Source: Dipetalonema caudispina (lineage: Eukaryota > Nematoda > Chromadorea > Rhabditida > Onchocercidae). Taken from it: a DNA stretch of 26,732 nt. Position 1 is the stretch's first letter, and each line of letters starts with the position of its first letter. Location of the stretch: assembly GCA_013365325.1 (NCBI GenBank), contig JABVXV010000557.1:1-26732 (forward strand), given 5' to 3'. This document shows, one piece after another, positions 1 through 12,253 of the stretch. Under the pieces are notes generated by a model that was not told where the DNA came from, did no database searches, and worked only from the letters and a program-made list of their open reading frames with translations. Position numbers and translations under genes: made by a program.

Positions 1-91
<91 letters not shown>

Positions 92-120
92 TATTATTAT
101 TGTTATTGTTATTATTATTA
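1..120. repeat. (TTA)n trinucleotide microsatellite
   Basis: About 40 units of TTA run almost without interruption from the first base, with a few substitutions (ACTA, TTG) near the right edge. The tract ends about 50 bases before the first readable exon of the CC2D2A gene, so it lies inside an intron of that gene. It is probably length-variable between individuals and a place where assemblies can be wrong. The repeat probably continues to the left of the window. Confidence 0.95.
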
Positions 121-169
121 TCGTTGTTTAAATTTAAGTGAATACTTTTTATCTTATTTATTTTTGCAG

Positions 170-3100
170 AAAACAAACCGATGATTCAACAGCAATGAAA
201 GTTACAGAAAATTTCGAATTATTTGATGAACTGCGTCATGTTCCTGTTTATGTATTAAATAATAGCAATAATAATGAGTCGAATAATCCGTTACCTAAAG
301 ATGAAATTGATCGGATCAATTATTTGCAAAAATGTTGTTTTCAATTACAAATCGAATTTAACAATATTGTTGTATGCAGAACGTTACATCGACCACTTGA
401 TCGGAACTTCCAGGCATATTTTGGGCAAATTTATAATTTACAGGTAAATGTGATAAGTTAAATTTAATTTTATGAATACAAACATAAACGACAATGATTC
501 AAGCCTTTTGTCTTCAATTTTTTGAATTCTTTGCAGTTTGCATTTTTGATCCACAAATTTATTTACCCATAAGTGAAAGACTTTTATTTTGAGTTAAACT
601 GCCATTTATTGTCACTCTGTTTTTGAGAAAAATTGATAAATTTGTAAATGTACTATTGAAAAGATCACAGCAAGTCGAAGACAAATTTTTTTCATAATTT
701 CTGTGATTTTCACATCTATTTTTGAATAAGTTCAAGAAAAAAAATTGGAACATGGAATACCACTTCTTTCTTTCATCTATTATCTATTACTAGTTTTTAT
801 TTCAGGTACAAGAAATACCTGAATCTATAACAATAACAATTTTTGAGAAAACACCAAAGACAGAAGCTCGTAAAATAGCGATTGTTGGTTTACCGTTACC
901 GGATGAGGATAATGTTACAGATGGACAAAATATTGTAGTACCAGTAGAATTTGCCAGTGATTTAATCATAAATGGGTAATAATTTCAAAATTCATTTCGA
1001 ATTATGAATGCAAATTATTTTTAATGCTGAAAATATTCTATCATGTGATTTTTTTTTTTCATTTCTGATATTAAAATTAACTAAACAAATTTTGGTTGCA
1101 GAATGTATTCTAGTCTTGGCTCTGGTAGCCATAGGCCATGTATATCAGGTGAATTATATTGTAATGCATCATGGGCTAAACGTGATACATTTACAATAAG
1201 CAAACAGCAACGACGTCCAATATTTACGCACCAACAACAACAATCATCCATCGATGCATCTGATAACTTTGATTTAATACCGAAGGAAGTTCGCTTGTGT
1301 TCTAATGAAGAATTTGACAATGATATCAGGTAATTTTGCAACCACTAAGTGATAATTAGATTTTAGTTAAATATGCAAATGAACAACATAACAGTGAGAA
1401 AAAAAATATGCATAAATTATATATAAAAATATGCTAAATTTCTTTGATAATATGTATAAATATAAAAATTAACATATAATAAATACATACCACAAATACT
1501 GTATAATTTTTAAAGATTTACTAATATCAATTTTGATTTTTCAAATGAAAAAAAAAAATAAACCATTATCTTTTGTAATAAAACAACAAACAAAGAATGA
1601 TAAATATTTTTTTATTTTTTCTTTCTTTTTTTTTTTTTTTTTTTTTTTTTTGCAGATTGAAAGCATTAGAAAATCGAAATGAACAAAGAACAGGCGTTAA
1701 AAAATCAATTCCATTGTTGAATTCAGAAATTGAGTATCATATGATAGCATCGAATTTTGTAATGAATCAGCATAATTACAAAACAAAAATTGATCGATAT
1801 CGAAATATTGGATATCAATATGCTCTCATGATACGGTAATGAAATAATGGAAATGATAATTGTCGAATAATACAATTGATATCAATATCTTATTAAAATA
1901 ACTAATAGTTCGTATTATTTTTTGTTTTTTTTCGCCTTTTAGGAATCGTTTTTATCAACAAACAATACGTGAACAAAGTATGAAGACGATACAGGATTTG
2001 GTACATGAAGAATCATTTCCAAAATTTTTCGAAACATTTGGTGCTTTCCCATTTAATTCTACCGAAATATCACGAAAGTTAAAACCGGCAAGACGACCAA
2101 TAACTAAACGAAAGGTATTACATAAATCATTATATTATGTATATAGATATGTATATTTATATGGTAAAATGTTAAAATTGTAATACAGATAACAAATGGT
2201 ATGGAATATTCTCTTATTGTCAGTATTCATTCAGCGGTAAACCTACCGGAACGTGAACATGGAAAGTTACTATCGTTTGCTGAAGTTTCATTCCAGGTTA
2301 AGTTAATTTTTTTTTTTCTTCGAAAAAAGATGATTTTCCAAAAACAAAAAAAAAAAAAAAAAAAACTAATTCCATGAAAACTTTAATAAGCAAAACTGAA
2401 ATATATGATGATCAATTACTTCATTTGCATAATGACAAAATGGATGAAATAGTTTGAATTTTATCCTTTAAAAAGAGAATCCTTATGTATTTTTATGATA
2501 GTTCATGTACGAATATATTTGATATATAGTAATTATCAAATAACCAATAATCCTTGCAGAAATAATAAATTTTCAGGATTCATTAGAGCAAACATCAATA
2601 TCTAATGGACGAAATCCATATTGGCGACAAACTTTTGAACTAAAATTAGATGGCCTTCGCACAGCTAGTAATGATTTTAGCGCAATAACGGATTCTATCA
2701 AAATTACAGTCTACGATCGGGTTAGATTCTTCAATGGAATTAACAGAAATGCATGGTAAACAAGATGATTCATTAAAGATTGCAAATTGTAATACGAAGA
2801 AAATCGATATGATTATCAGATTCCTAGAAATTTTCAACTTATTGAGATGAATTTTTCCAGATATAATTATTGGAGAAATATTTCTTAAGCAAAAATTAAA
2901 GATTTGTTTCAGCTGGTCACTAAACTTGATGCTGACGATCGTGAACCTAATTCGGTACATGAGCAATTGGAACGACGATGGTTAGGTTCTATTTGCATAC
3001 CACTGGCAACTGTTTACTTTAGTGGTAAAATAGATGGTTATTTACGTCTTCAAACACCATTGTTTCTCACTTCTTACAGGTATGTCATAATTTTTTTTTT

Positions 3101-5801
3101 TAAAAAAAAGAAAAAACTCTAGGTTAAAGATAAAATTTTGTAATGAAATAACCGTATAACAAGGAATTATTTTACAATATTATAGATTTTACATTACATA
3201 TGTCAGTTTTTCAGAATTGATAATCAGCCAGCATATCTCAAATTGTTGATAGCTTTTAAACCAGATATTTATCCACCACAAATTGCTGATATCAAATATT
3301 CAAACATTGATGAGCCTAGTATGGTAAAAATTTTCCTAAATCTATACAAATTATTAACCAGTACTGGATGAAAAGAGCAAAAGATTAAATCTTTGATGAA
3401 TTAATTTAATAGTTAATGTAATATTCAGAAAAAAAAGTAAGAAAATTTAAATTTATGAAAAAATTTCAGATACGTAAAAGATGTTTCGAATGGGAGCAAA
3501 ATGTCAGGAATCGTTTCACAAATCGTCGTTATATTAGTATTGTACAAAGTGCTACTGGCAAACGAATACTAGCATGCAGGTATTACATTACATATTTCAA
3601 TTGTATTTTGAAATTACTCCTCAATTTTTTTTTTTTTTTAGCATTAAAAAAGTTATCTTTCACAATAAAAGTGTTAGCAAATAGATTATTTGAAAGAATT
3701 GCAAAAATGAAATCTAAGAATAAAAGAAATTATAGTTTTTCTATTCTAATTTTTCATCTATTTATTGTTAAATGAAATTCATATATTAATAATTGGATAT
3801 GATACCATAAAACTTTTATATTTTGATTCATTAATAAATTAAATCTTAAATATCATATCAGTATTAGATTTAATTAAATGATAAATGCTTATTATTTTTC
3901 AGATTCATTCGACCAATTAAACCACCAGTTACCCTATCAGTTTCATTATCATCCCAAGCCTTAGCACGTATTGCATGTCAAATAGTTTCCTACATACCGT
4001 TTATTCCTGATTCGGTTGTCTCTTCAGAATTCTATGATATATGGATCACTGCTGATCGGGTGAATTTTGTTTGATGGATTAAAATCTTAAAGATCATGAA
4101 CTAATATTATGTATTTTATGATTGCAAATCAAAATAATACATCAATTCTTAGCAATTTTAAGTTTCTATCAATCGGTTGTGGAATTATGGATGAGCATGC
4201 TATACTATTATGTTGTTGGTTGTTACATCTTGGTATAAAATCATATGTCTTGTTTGGAAAATCACTACCAGAAGGTTTGGTGATTCAAAATTGAATTTCA
4301 ACCAGTTTATCAAATTTAAAATTACTTTCACTAAATACTTATCAGAAAATTTCGTAGGAAAAAAAATATATATATATTTTTTTTTTCAGGTTTACATATT
4401 TATAATTCTGGAGACACTGTAATTTTGATTTGAAATAAAAATGAAATTAAAATTTCTGATGTTCCATCTCATATTTACAGGCTCTCGATCAGCCCATGTA
4501 ATCGCAATGATTACGAATGGTGCCCTAATTTTAAATCCATCAGATGGTAACTGTTATAAACTAAATGATTCTCTCTGTCCTATCAAATCTATTGGTACCA
4601 TTGCTTGTGTCGGGAATTTATATGCAAACATTCAAAAATATGAACATCCAAGTCAAATGCAATTTGATCTAAGCGTATGTTTAGCAAAAATTTGTGAGAT
4701 AATTATTTGGAAATCATTTCAAGATGTATATTTTGAATTTATGCACATTTGATTTCAACAATTTGAAATATTTGGCTATTAGAAAAAATTTTTTCAATAA
4801 ATGAGAAAATAATATCAACGAACTAGCGATATGCTTTGAGCATTACAAAAAATGAATGAATTACAGAAACGGAACCAGTGGTTACCATTATTTAGCAACG
4901 ATCAAACTGAAATGGAATCGGTGCAACCGGAACAGATTGCGTATTTTGATACAGAAAATGATGCATTGTTGCAACTTCGAACTAATCTGGAACGTGAAAT
5001 TCGTTTGAAATTTGATCAAAGTCGTTTGTATGGAATTCCACATTGGAACTTATTAGCTTCCAGGTAAACGAAATCAAGTTTTATATTATCATTCTCTTAC
5101 ACGTAATTCATTTAAACTATATTTAATTCGTTTTAAATATTATTCATTTCTTATCTATAAAAACAGAAAAAGGAAGATGTGTTTTTTTCTCTCTCTCTCT
5201 TTATTTATCCGTCTACATTGTGTTCATCTGTAATTTCAGCACTAAAATTTAATTTAGTAGAATGGATATAATTTCTTATTTACAAAAAAAAGAATCAGTA
5301 ATTTATATGCTTCAATGTTACTACAATGATCGATTTTTCTGGATCATTATCCCTTTGAAGTTGTAAACAAAAAACATAAAAAAAAAATATTAAGATGTTA
5401 AATATAAGATAGTATATATAAAGAGCAAAGAAGATTTTAAAATTTTGTCAAATTCCAAAAAATCTAAAATTTTGAATTTTTAAATATTGATCAATCTGCG
5501 ATACTTTACAATTTTTAGGATATTGCGTGAGATTTTATCTGAGCTGGAAAATACGAAGAACAACGAACAAATAAAAGCTGATCTATTGCAACTGCATAAT
5601 TCATATCACGTAAATGCCGTTGCTTTTCGTCATCGGTACAGTACAACGGATGACATTATTGATAAAGTATTATCCCTTAAAATACATGAGAATACTGATC
5701 AAAGTGTCCAATTTGCATTTGCCGTTCATTTGCAACCATTTGTCAACAATATTTTAGCATGTTCTGTTGCAGTTGCTGCATTGAAACCATTGATAAAGTG
5801 A
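170..5801 (+). CDS. CC2D2A: CC2D2A / MKS-6-like ciliary transition-zone protein, C-terminal 867 residues (5' end outside window)
   Basis: Fifteen exons join in one frame: 170-443, 806-975, 1102-1329, 1656-1835, 1943-2114, 2189-2296, 2577-2720, 2913-3079, 3215-3323, 3470-3579, 3903-4059, 4163-4274, 4481-4674, 4867-5063 and 5519-5801 (stop TGA). CC2D2A is a component of the MKS module at the ciliary transition zone, where it helps form the gate between cilium and cell body; in nematodes cilia occur only on sensory neurons. Recognised by eye: a C2 domain over about residues 345-500 of this part ([43 protein letters not shown]). After it comes the C-terminal transglutaminase-like domain, about residues 607-710 ([39 protein letters not shown]), then a conserved tail ending near [17 protein letters not shown]. 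By eye the catalytic Cys position of transglutaminases is a Met, which agrees with the domain being inactive in this family. The acceptor of the 4163 exon (TTTTAAG) was chosen over the nearer CTTAG at 4151-4152 because only the former keeps frame. Introns 444-805, 3580-3902 and 5064-5518 hold only simple sequence, including a CT tract near 5190. The human protein is about 1,600 residues, so roughly half is present. No stop or frameshift was found. Confidence 0.9.
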
Positions 5802-8231
5802 TTTCTTGATAATTGTAAAATTAAGCACTTCATCTTGATTAGATCAAACCTTATGATTTTTCGAATTAAAAAGTAGCTCCCTTAACTATTACAAATACCT
5901 CCTTCTCATTTCTTTAAGCTTCCATCAGAAATGAATATGTTAGTCATCCTGCTTAGCTAATCAATTGGGATTCCTACGAATTCCCGAAATTTTCTCCAAA
6001 AAAAAAAAAAAAAAAGAAAAAACACTTTGTCATTCAGTAATAGTGTAATAGTGTTTGATGTTGTTGCAATTCTTTCTCTTCTACTTTTAAACATCCATTA
6101 TGAAATAATTCATTATTAAAATTCAAAAAATTCAATTTCTCTATCCATCTCATTTTCTTTCTACTTCACATTTTTTATTGATTTTCATGCTGTCAAATCT
6201 AAAAAATTCTAGTTAAATTTCGAAATTACACAAATGATGTTCCGAAAATCTTATTCGAAATATTTTCATTCTTGGTAACTTCAGAAGTTAGAATTTAGGA
6301 CTAGATAAATTCGAAATTTAATTAAAATTTAAGCTTGGAAGTCAAGATTTTTTTGCTCCTTGTCATCCCATAGATGATAAACAACGAAAAAAAAAAAAAA
6401 AAGAATATCAGGTTGGCTAATTTTCATATGTTGTGATAACTAAAACGAAAGTTTTGTGCGTGATATAAATTACAAATTATCCGCATTCTACACTGCAAAT
6501 AATTTCTAGTAATTACAACAGTTTTAAATAATTACCATTAATTATGTAATTATTACTGTTGAGATATATTTATTAAACAACTTGAACAAAATGAGCAATA
6601 ATTAGCTATTACAAATGATGATTGAATGAAACCGGAAAAAAAAAAAAAAAAAAAACGGAAAAGCAACTAATACTATCATCACAAACAATATTCTTTCATC
6701 CTAAATGCTAATAATAATAAACTTATTCATTTCTTATCATTTTTTCCATTACTTATAACTAATCTTTACTTTCTTTTCCTCATATTATGTATAAAATGAT
6801 ATAATTTCTACTACGTTAATATCATAAGATATCATTTGTAATATGTAAAAAAAAAAAAAATGAAATCGATATCAATATGTTGAAGATGAAATAATTATTG
6901 AAATACATACAAATTTATTAATTAAATTATTTCATTTCGTTTAAATTTTATAATAAACAATGGATATATCCTTTTTTCTTTTTCCCCTTCCTTTGTTTAA
7001 ATGTGAGAAATTCGATTCCGAAGTTTGTGTAATGATAACTTGATAACTCATAGCATAATATCTTCGCATATTTCAGTCCAATTAATTACAAAAAAAAAAA
7101 AAAAAAGAAAGAAAAAAACCGAATAGGTAATGAATTGAAATATTTAACTTTGTAAATATTTGAAATATGTTTCAATTTTTAAACTAAATTTATCCGCAAA
7201 AAAAAAATGAGTAAATGATAATTTGAATTTTAGATCATGTGAATTACATAAAAACACTAATTTCTACTTCGTTTCAAATTTCATAAATTGTGATAATAAC
7301 ACAAAAAATTTCCAGGAAGGATTATATTTTCAACGAAAAACACTGAAAAATTAAAAATTAGAAAATAGTGCTAACATTTGTGGAAATTGCAAAGATAACA
7401 TAATAATGATAATGATTACAAACAGAGAATTATAAATCTTTATTGCTCATTAAGTTAATTTTACCAATCTTTTTTTTTTTTTTTCGTTCAATTTTTCTTT
7501 TCACTTTTTATATGAGAAATAATAGCTTGTAAAAAAAAAAAAAAAACTTTGATATGATAAGATACTTCTATCAAATATTTCTATCAAGGAATGATTGAAA
7601 TATTTTCTCATAGTGATTCATCATTTGATAAAATGATTATTTTCCTTTTCCTATGCTTCATTACAGTTTATATTTAAAATTACAAATTATCTGGGGTCAA
7701 ATAATACCATCCAGGTCAAGTAATGATAATTGAATCATTACGGAAGGAAGAGAAATTTTCATTTTGGATCGGTTATGATACGATTATACAATAGGCAATG
7801 TTCCGTTATGCAAATTATCATATGCCAATTGTTTTAATACAATTTGCATAAAGAGCAATTGTAAGCTAATAAGGAAGATTGGATGCTTTTTCTTTGGTAG
7901 TTTTTATAATTATCATATTTTTCATCTATTAAGAATATACTATTAGTGATTAATTATGACTCTGTTATTTTATCAATCTTTTATATTCTTAATTTACATC
8001 AATCGTTTATCCAAAATTAATATTTTTTCGTTTTTTTTTTTTTTTTAATATCTTTCTTTCATCAAAATTACAAGTTATTTCATTAATTCCAAAGAAAAAA
8101 AAAACTAATTTATTTGTTAAATTTTAATACATACGAGTGATATTTATTATGGATAAAAACAAATTTGTTCGATCGATTTGTTTGTAAATCTAATCAATAC
8201 ATCAGGATTTGCAAATTTCTGAGCTATTCCA
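5802..8231. other. Intergenic, no gene seen
   Basis: About 2.4 kb between the CC2D2A stop and OXA1-A. It is very AT-rich with at least eight A or T runs of 13 or more (for example near 6001, 6387, 6640, 6850, 7090, 7480, 7530 and 8030). No frame has conserved-looking coding sequence or paired splice sites. AATAAA occurs at 6716 and 6952, far from the stop, so the CC2D2A polyadenylation site is uncertain. A weak imperfect inverted repeat flanked by CAACAGT and ACTGTTG lies near 6517-6563. The OXA1-A promoter is presumably in the right part, but no motif is recognisable. Confidence 0.6.
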
Positions 8232-8235
8232 GTTA
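8224..8235 (+). promoter_or_regulatory. Probable spliced-leader (trans-splice) acceptor of OXA1-A
   Basis: The sequence CTATTCCAG ends at 8232 and the ATG of OXA1-A is at 8236, leaving a 3-base leader. There is no plausible upstream coding exon, so a splice acceptor this close to the start codon is best explained by addition of a nematode spliced leader. This acceptor is also a reason to choose the ATG at 8236 rather than an upstream TTG in the same frame. Only cDNA can confirm it. Confidence 0.55.
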
Positions 8236-11162
8236 ATGTCTATTTATGCAATATCATGTCGTATTGCTACCAAAAGACTTGGTGGAATTGTTCCAAGCAC
8301 TTCAGCTGGTATCATTCTGAACTTTCCCTCAACAATCAGATGGAAGAATTTTGATAACAGATGTGAATTTTCTAATGATACACATCTTGCTATTGCAACA
8401 GAATTGCAGGTTATTAATTTCACTTTATTTAATTTCCAAATTAAACAAATTGAGAATGAAATAATTCACTTTATTATAATTGGATTCGAAATTAAATTAA
8501 CATCAAATTAATAAGAATGGATTGATCGTCTTTATGTTATTTTGACATTAGTCTGGTAATAATTTCAAAATTTTGTCATCTAATAAATCAAATTATTTTA
8601 TTTAATTCAAAAGTAAATTAAGGCTCTTCCTGTCGTTCAGTGGTTCGAACGATCGATAAAGATATCGTGTAATTATGCACAAAATTTAATTGAAAATTTT
8701 GGCTTAAGTAGTACACCACTTGAACATTTGTGCTTATATACATGGTGGAAACCTTCGTCGTGGTACCGAGTATTTTTGGAATATCTGCATACCAACTATG
8801 AGTTATCCTGGCTTGCTACCATAATATCTGGTGAAATTCCAAAATTTCAATGATAATATCAGTATTAATTTTAGTTCAAGTACCACATTCAGGATGATTT
8901 GATTTTACAACTTTTTTAGAAAGTCTAAGTCATTTTTAAGTTGGGAGTTTATCTTTCATAAGTCTTTTGGGATGTCTTTCATCTGTTATTATTGCTGTAC
9001 TTATCTTGCTATCATCGCTATAGTTTTTGGCTTCTCAGCATTTTGGGTAGTGGAATCGTATCACGTGTGGATTTAACGACATATACTTAGCTGACATTAA
9101 ATAAATTTGAAATGTGAATTTTTGATTTTCTTATAATTTACTTTTTTTAGCGACTGTATTAATTCGAATGGCTACACTTTATTTACCGGCTTTAATTATG
9201 TGGAAGAGAACGAGATTCGAAGAAGTTCAGCTACCGTTTCTACATCGTAAGTACATTTTGTTCTGAACAACTTTGTCTAGTATTTCATATCGTGTGAAAC
9301 TTCAAATTTCTACCATATTTCCAGGAATTCGGAGTCAAGTTGGCTCGATCATATTGTATTCATCGAGCGTTGGACTCTTCTTAACGCAATACTGTGGTAT
9401 CAAGAAAATGGCTGAAGTTGTGTACGTTTTTTTCTTTTTATAAAGTTTAATGAAAAATAAATTTTTATTCGTTACTACTTTAAAACAAATCAAATATTGT
9501 TCGTACATAAGAATAATGATATTTTCAGTTATCCCAGCTGGACGACATGTGGTATGTTATCATTTACCGATCTAACAGTGCCAGATCCAGCTTTTTTATT
9601 GCCCACCCTAACTGCCATTTGTTTCACTTATACGAGTAAGGTAATAATGACACAAACTTAAAACTTTAAATAGTTTTTATCATTGAATCAGAGCAAAGTG
9701 GAAACTATTTCTTAGTAAAATAGGAGAGGCATTTTGTCCACTATTGGTGCTCTTCTAAGACTTCCTTTTTCCCGTGCATTTTTTTCTTAGCTTCTTAAAC
9801 TTTCATTAATTAAAATAATTGACAAATTTTCTCATCCTTTCTTTCTTTTACCTGGATTGATAAAATTTCTCGTCCTTTCTTTCATTTCACACTAAATCTA
9901 TTTTACTTTAGCGCTATATTTTAAAGTACTGATTGGGCAGAGGATTCTAATTTGAAGTGGCTTTTTTTTCTTTATTTTTTCTTTCAGAAATGGATTGAAA
10001 CATTGCAAATGCAAAAAATTGTAAGCAATTGGATGCTAGGATTAAAGCCAAATCATGCAATATATCCAATCGCTGCATGTTCATTTTTCGTTGCTAACAA
10101 CGTTCCTTCGGTAAGTAATGGCCAAAGAATAGTCGAAATTGAAGCTATATAAGCCTTTTCAATACGAGCATTGTTAGCTCATATTTCGCACTTGCTATCT
10201 ATTAATGCTAGTACGAAATAGTACCTTACTTATTTCCTGATTTATGGAAGTATGCCGCGATGATATGTTGGCAGACTTTATATGTTGATTTAAATGATCA
10301 TTGAGAAACTACTTGGTCAATGGCTTTCTCCTTATTTCAGTCTTCTACTAGTTTCAAATTTTCATATTCTTTTTATTTATCTGCATCACCCAGAATTGCT
10401 TAGTCTGCCAGTGTTCATCCGTTACATTTTTCACCAAGTTATCTATTAAGGTTGTGTGTGTTTATTGGATCACTTCGAGTTTAATTAGTAGCGTTCATGC
10501 AATAGTATTGGGAACTCATACAGTGCGCTCTTTGTTACATTTGCCCAGTATATGTTCAGATTCTGCGGAAACTCGTCGTGCGGAATTGATGAACTACGTT
10601 TCTGGTATTTCCACTTTTAGATTTGTTGTTGCTCTAAGCATTTTGTTACTTGTTGATTTCTTTTAAAAGTTGATTGGTCAGTCTTATAATGCTTAAACTT
10701 TCTGGTTGCAAGTTCTTTTTCAGTCAATCGAAAATTAGCAGTAAGAGTTTCTTTTTGTAGGAGTCGGACTTGTCAAAATATTTTGTTCAAAAAATAGTCA
10801 TTACATGGGATATAATAGTGGAATTCAAATTTCCAGAAATGAGGAAAAGGAGAGCAAATGAAACATTGGAAACCCAGAAGAGAGTTGCTGAAATTGAGAG
10901 GATAACTCAGGAAGATGACGAATCATCAAAATCGCTTGTGAATGGAACAAAAAACATCGAGTTTCAAAGGGATTCACTTTTTCAAGAACCCTGGACGGAA
11001 AATACTGCTCATTCGTCTTCAAAAATTTTTAAATTAATGGAGCAACGTATACAAGAAGCAGCTCGGGCAAATTTGATAACGAAAGCTGGAAAACAGAATT
11101 CGGCGACAAAAACCGACTCTCAGAAATTTGAAATTGATGAGATTAGGGCAGGTGGAAATTGA
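8236..11162 (+). CDS. OXA1-A: divergent Oxa1/YidC-family mitochondrial membrane insertase with a shortened matrix loop
   Basis: Eight exons: 8236-8409, 8641-8830, 9151-9246, 9325-9421, 9529-9640, 9988-10110, 10451-10604 and 10837-11162, giving 423 residues. Intron phases are 0,1,1,2,0,0,1. Oxa1 proteins insert mitochondrially made and some imported proteins into the inner membrane from the matrix. The N-terminus (MSIYAISCRIATKRLGG) is a credible targeting presequence. Family marks: W-[KS]-P-[SA]-[SA]-W before membrane segment 1; SWLATIISATVLIR (TM1, with the conserved groove Arg) near 112-135; TM2 near 158-175; FTDLTVPDPAFLLP before TM3; TM4 near 246-264; VYWITSSLISS (TM5). Between TM1 and TM2 it lacks about 30 residues present in B and C, shared between exons 3 and 4. 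It also lacks the GAETG motif after TM3. The last exon encodes a long charged tail of about 108 residues (ANETLETQKRVAEIERI), a possible coiled coil such as Oxa1 uses to bind the mitoribosome. The exon 7 donor is the same length and phase as in C, which supports it over an alternative join to 10761. Introns 8831-9150, 9641-9987 and 10111-10450 hold nothing recognisable. Confidence 0.85.
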
Positions 11163-12252
11163 ATTTAAAAAATTTTTTTTAGGGAAGTTATGTTAGATTT
11201 CAAATAAGCAAATTTTCTAATTGGTAAATCGATAAATAGCTTTTCAAATTTTTTATTATATCGTTTCATTTGTTCCTAATCAAGTGAAATCATATTAATA
11301 ATATACAAATAGTACATATGGCAGACAGTGTGCAAAACTAGTTTGGTTGTTCAGGAACGTTTGAGGTGCTGGAGTATTTCATCAGAGTCTTTCAAGCTCT
11401 ACCAATACTGTAGAATTGTGATGGAAATTTATGAGTTGATTTTTTCTGAGCAGTATTTCTTTGAACACATTTCAGATATTAATAATCAAATTTATATATC
11501 GTCCCTTATTTAATAATATAGGCCGAACTGTATGAAAATTTGATCCTGGCACTAAAATGTAATTTAGGTCTGCTATATCAACTATTCATGAGTTAGCTGT
11601 TACTATAAATTGTGCTATATTTATCACTTATCATTGATATCGCTGATAAAATAGCTACTTTATCCTTACTAAGATATATATATAGCTTATTAGGTGACGA
11701 TTTTGCCGGATGAGCATGTTGTTAAAAACTTGAATTGTTATTAATTAAAATGAAAATTCAAAAAACTTTCTGCATACTGTATGGAAATGCTATTCATCTC
11801 AAGAATGATACTTTTGACAATTGGCATGCATTCTCATATTTTCTTATGCTTTTGCAAAAGTTCTGCTATGTTTAAGAAACACTTGTGTAAACTTGTTGTT
11901 AAATGCTTGAATTGTTAATTAATTAAAATGAAGTAAATATTCAGTGAAAAAATTTTGCATACTATACGGAAATGCTGTTTGATTTGATAACGATGATTAC
12001 CTGCTATTATTCCGATTGTCTGTAGATGGAAATCAATTGTCATTTCTGCAATGGTAAATTTCAAGGTGGATTTGGAGAATCCTTAGAATATGTGCAATTA
12101 CTCTAAATTTATCATATTCTGGGATACTCATTAATTGTAATGGATGTGGGTAAGGACTCGGGAAATTATATTCTTGGGTTAATTTTTTAAAATACTGGAT
12201 TGCAGGAAGGGAAACATACTTGGAAATTGATGACAATGCCATGTAATTTCAG
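11163..12252. other. Spacer between OXA1-A and OXA1-B
   Basis: About 1.1 kb separates the OXA1-A stop from the OXA1-B start. Open frames here, such as 11328-11513, have no family resemblance, lack suitable splice sites and look accidental. There is no clean AATAAA close to the A stop. The only structure seen is the imperfect direct repeat at 11718-11985. The distance is longer than a typical compact nematode operon spacer but does not exclude co-transcription. Confidence 0.6.
11718..11985 (+). repeat. Imperfect direct repeat, two copies about 177 bases apart
   Basis: The segment from 11718 (GTTGTTAAAAACTTGAATTG... through TGCATACTGTATGGAAATGC) recurs from 11895 (GTTGTTAAATGCTTGAATTG... through TGCATACTATACGGAAATGC). 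Each copy carries the same order of blocks: GTTGTTAAA, CTTGAATTGTTA, TTAATTAAAATGAA, GCATACT and GGAAATGCT. Small substitutions and indels separate them. This looks like an old local duplication of about 180 bases within the A-B spacer, with no coding content. Confidence 0.8.
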
Positions 12253-12253
12253 G
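12245..12253 (+). promoter_or_regulatory. Probable spliced-leader acceptor of OXA1-B
   Basis: TAATTTCAG ends at 12252, leaving one base (G) before the ATG at 12254. As in OXA1-A, a strong acceptor directly in front of the start codon with no upstream coding exon suggests trans-splicing. It also fixes the start at 12254; the frame stays open upstream to about 12200, but only with a TTG. A distant 5' untranslated exon joined by cis-splicing is the alternative. Confidence 0.6.

Noticed and set aside
1081..1341. Minus-strand open frame of 86 codons
   Set aside because: It is the antisense of CC2D2A exon 3, whose plus-strand reading fits the spliced gene.
10761..10836. Alternative start of OXA1-A exon 8 at 10761 (after TTGTAG)
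   Set aside because: It would need a phase 0 donor (GTTTCT) at 10598. The chosen junction uses a TTTCCAG acceptor and gives exon 7 exactly 154 bases in phase 1, as in OXA1-C.
10825..11022. Minus-strand open frame of 65 codons
   Set aside because: It is the antisense of the OXA1-A last exon and has no start context or family resemblance.
8236..11162. OXA1-A as a pseudogene because of its shortened loop
   Set aside because: Eight exons join without stops or frameshifts, splice sites are intact, and the TM1 Arg and DLTVPDP motif are kept.
11328..11513. Plus-strand open frame of 61 codons between OXA1-A and OXA1-B
   Set aside because: No ATG of good context or neighbouring exons, and composition like the surrounding spacer.
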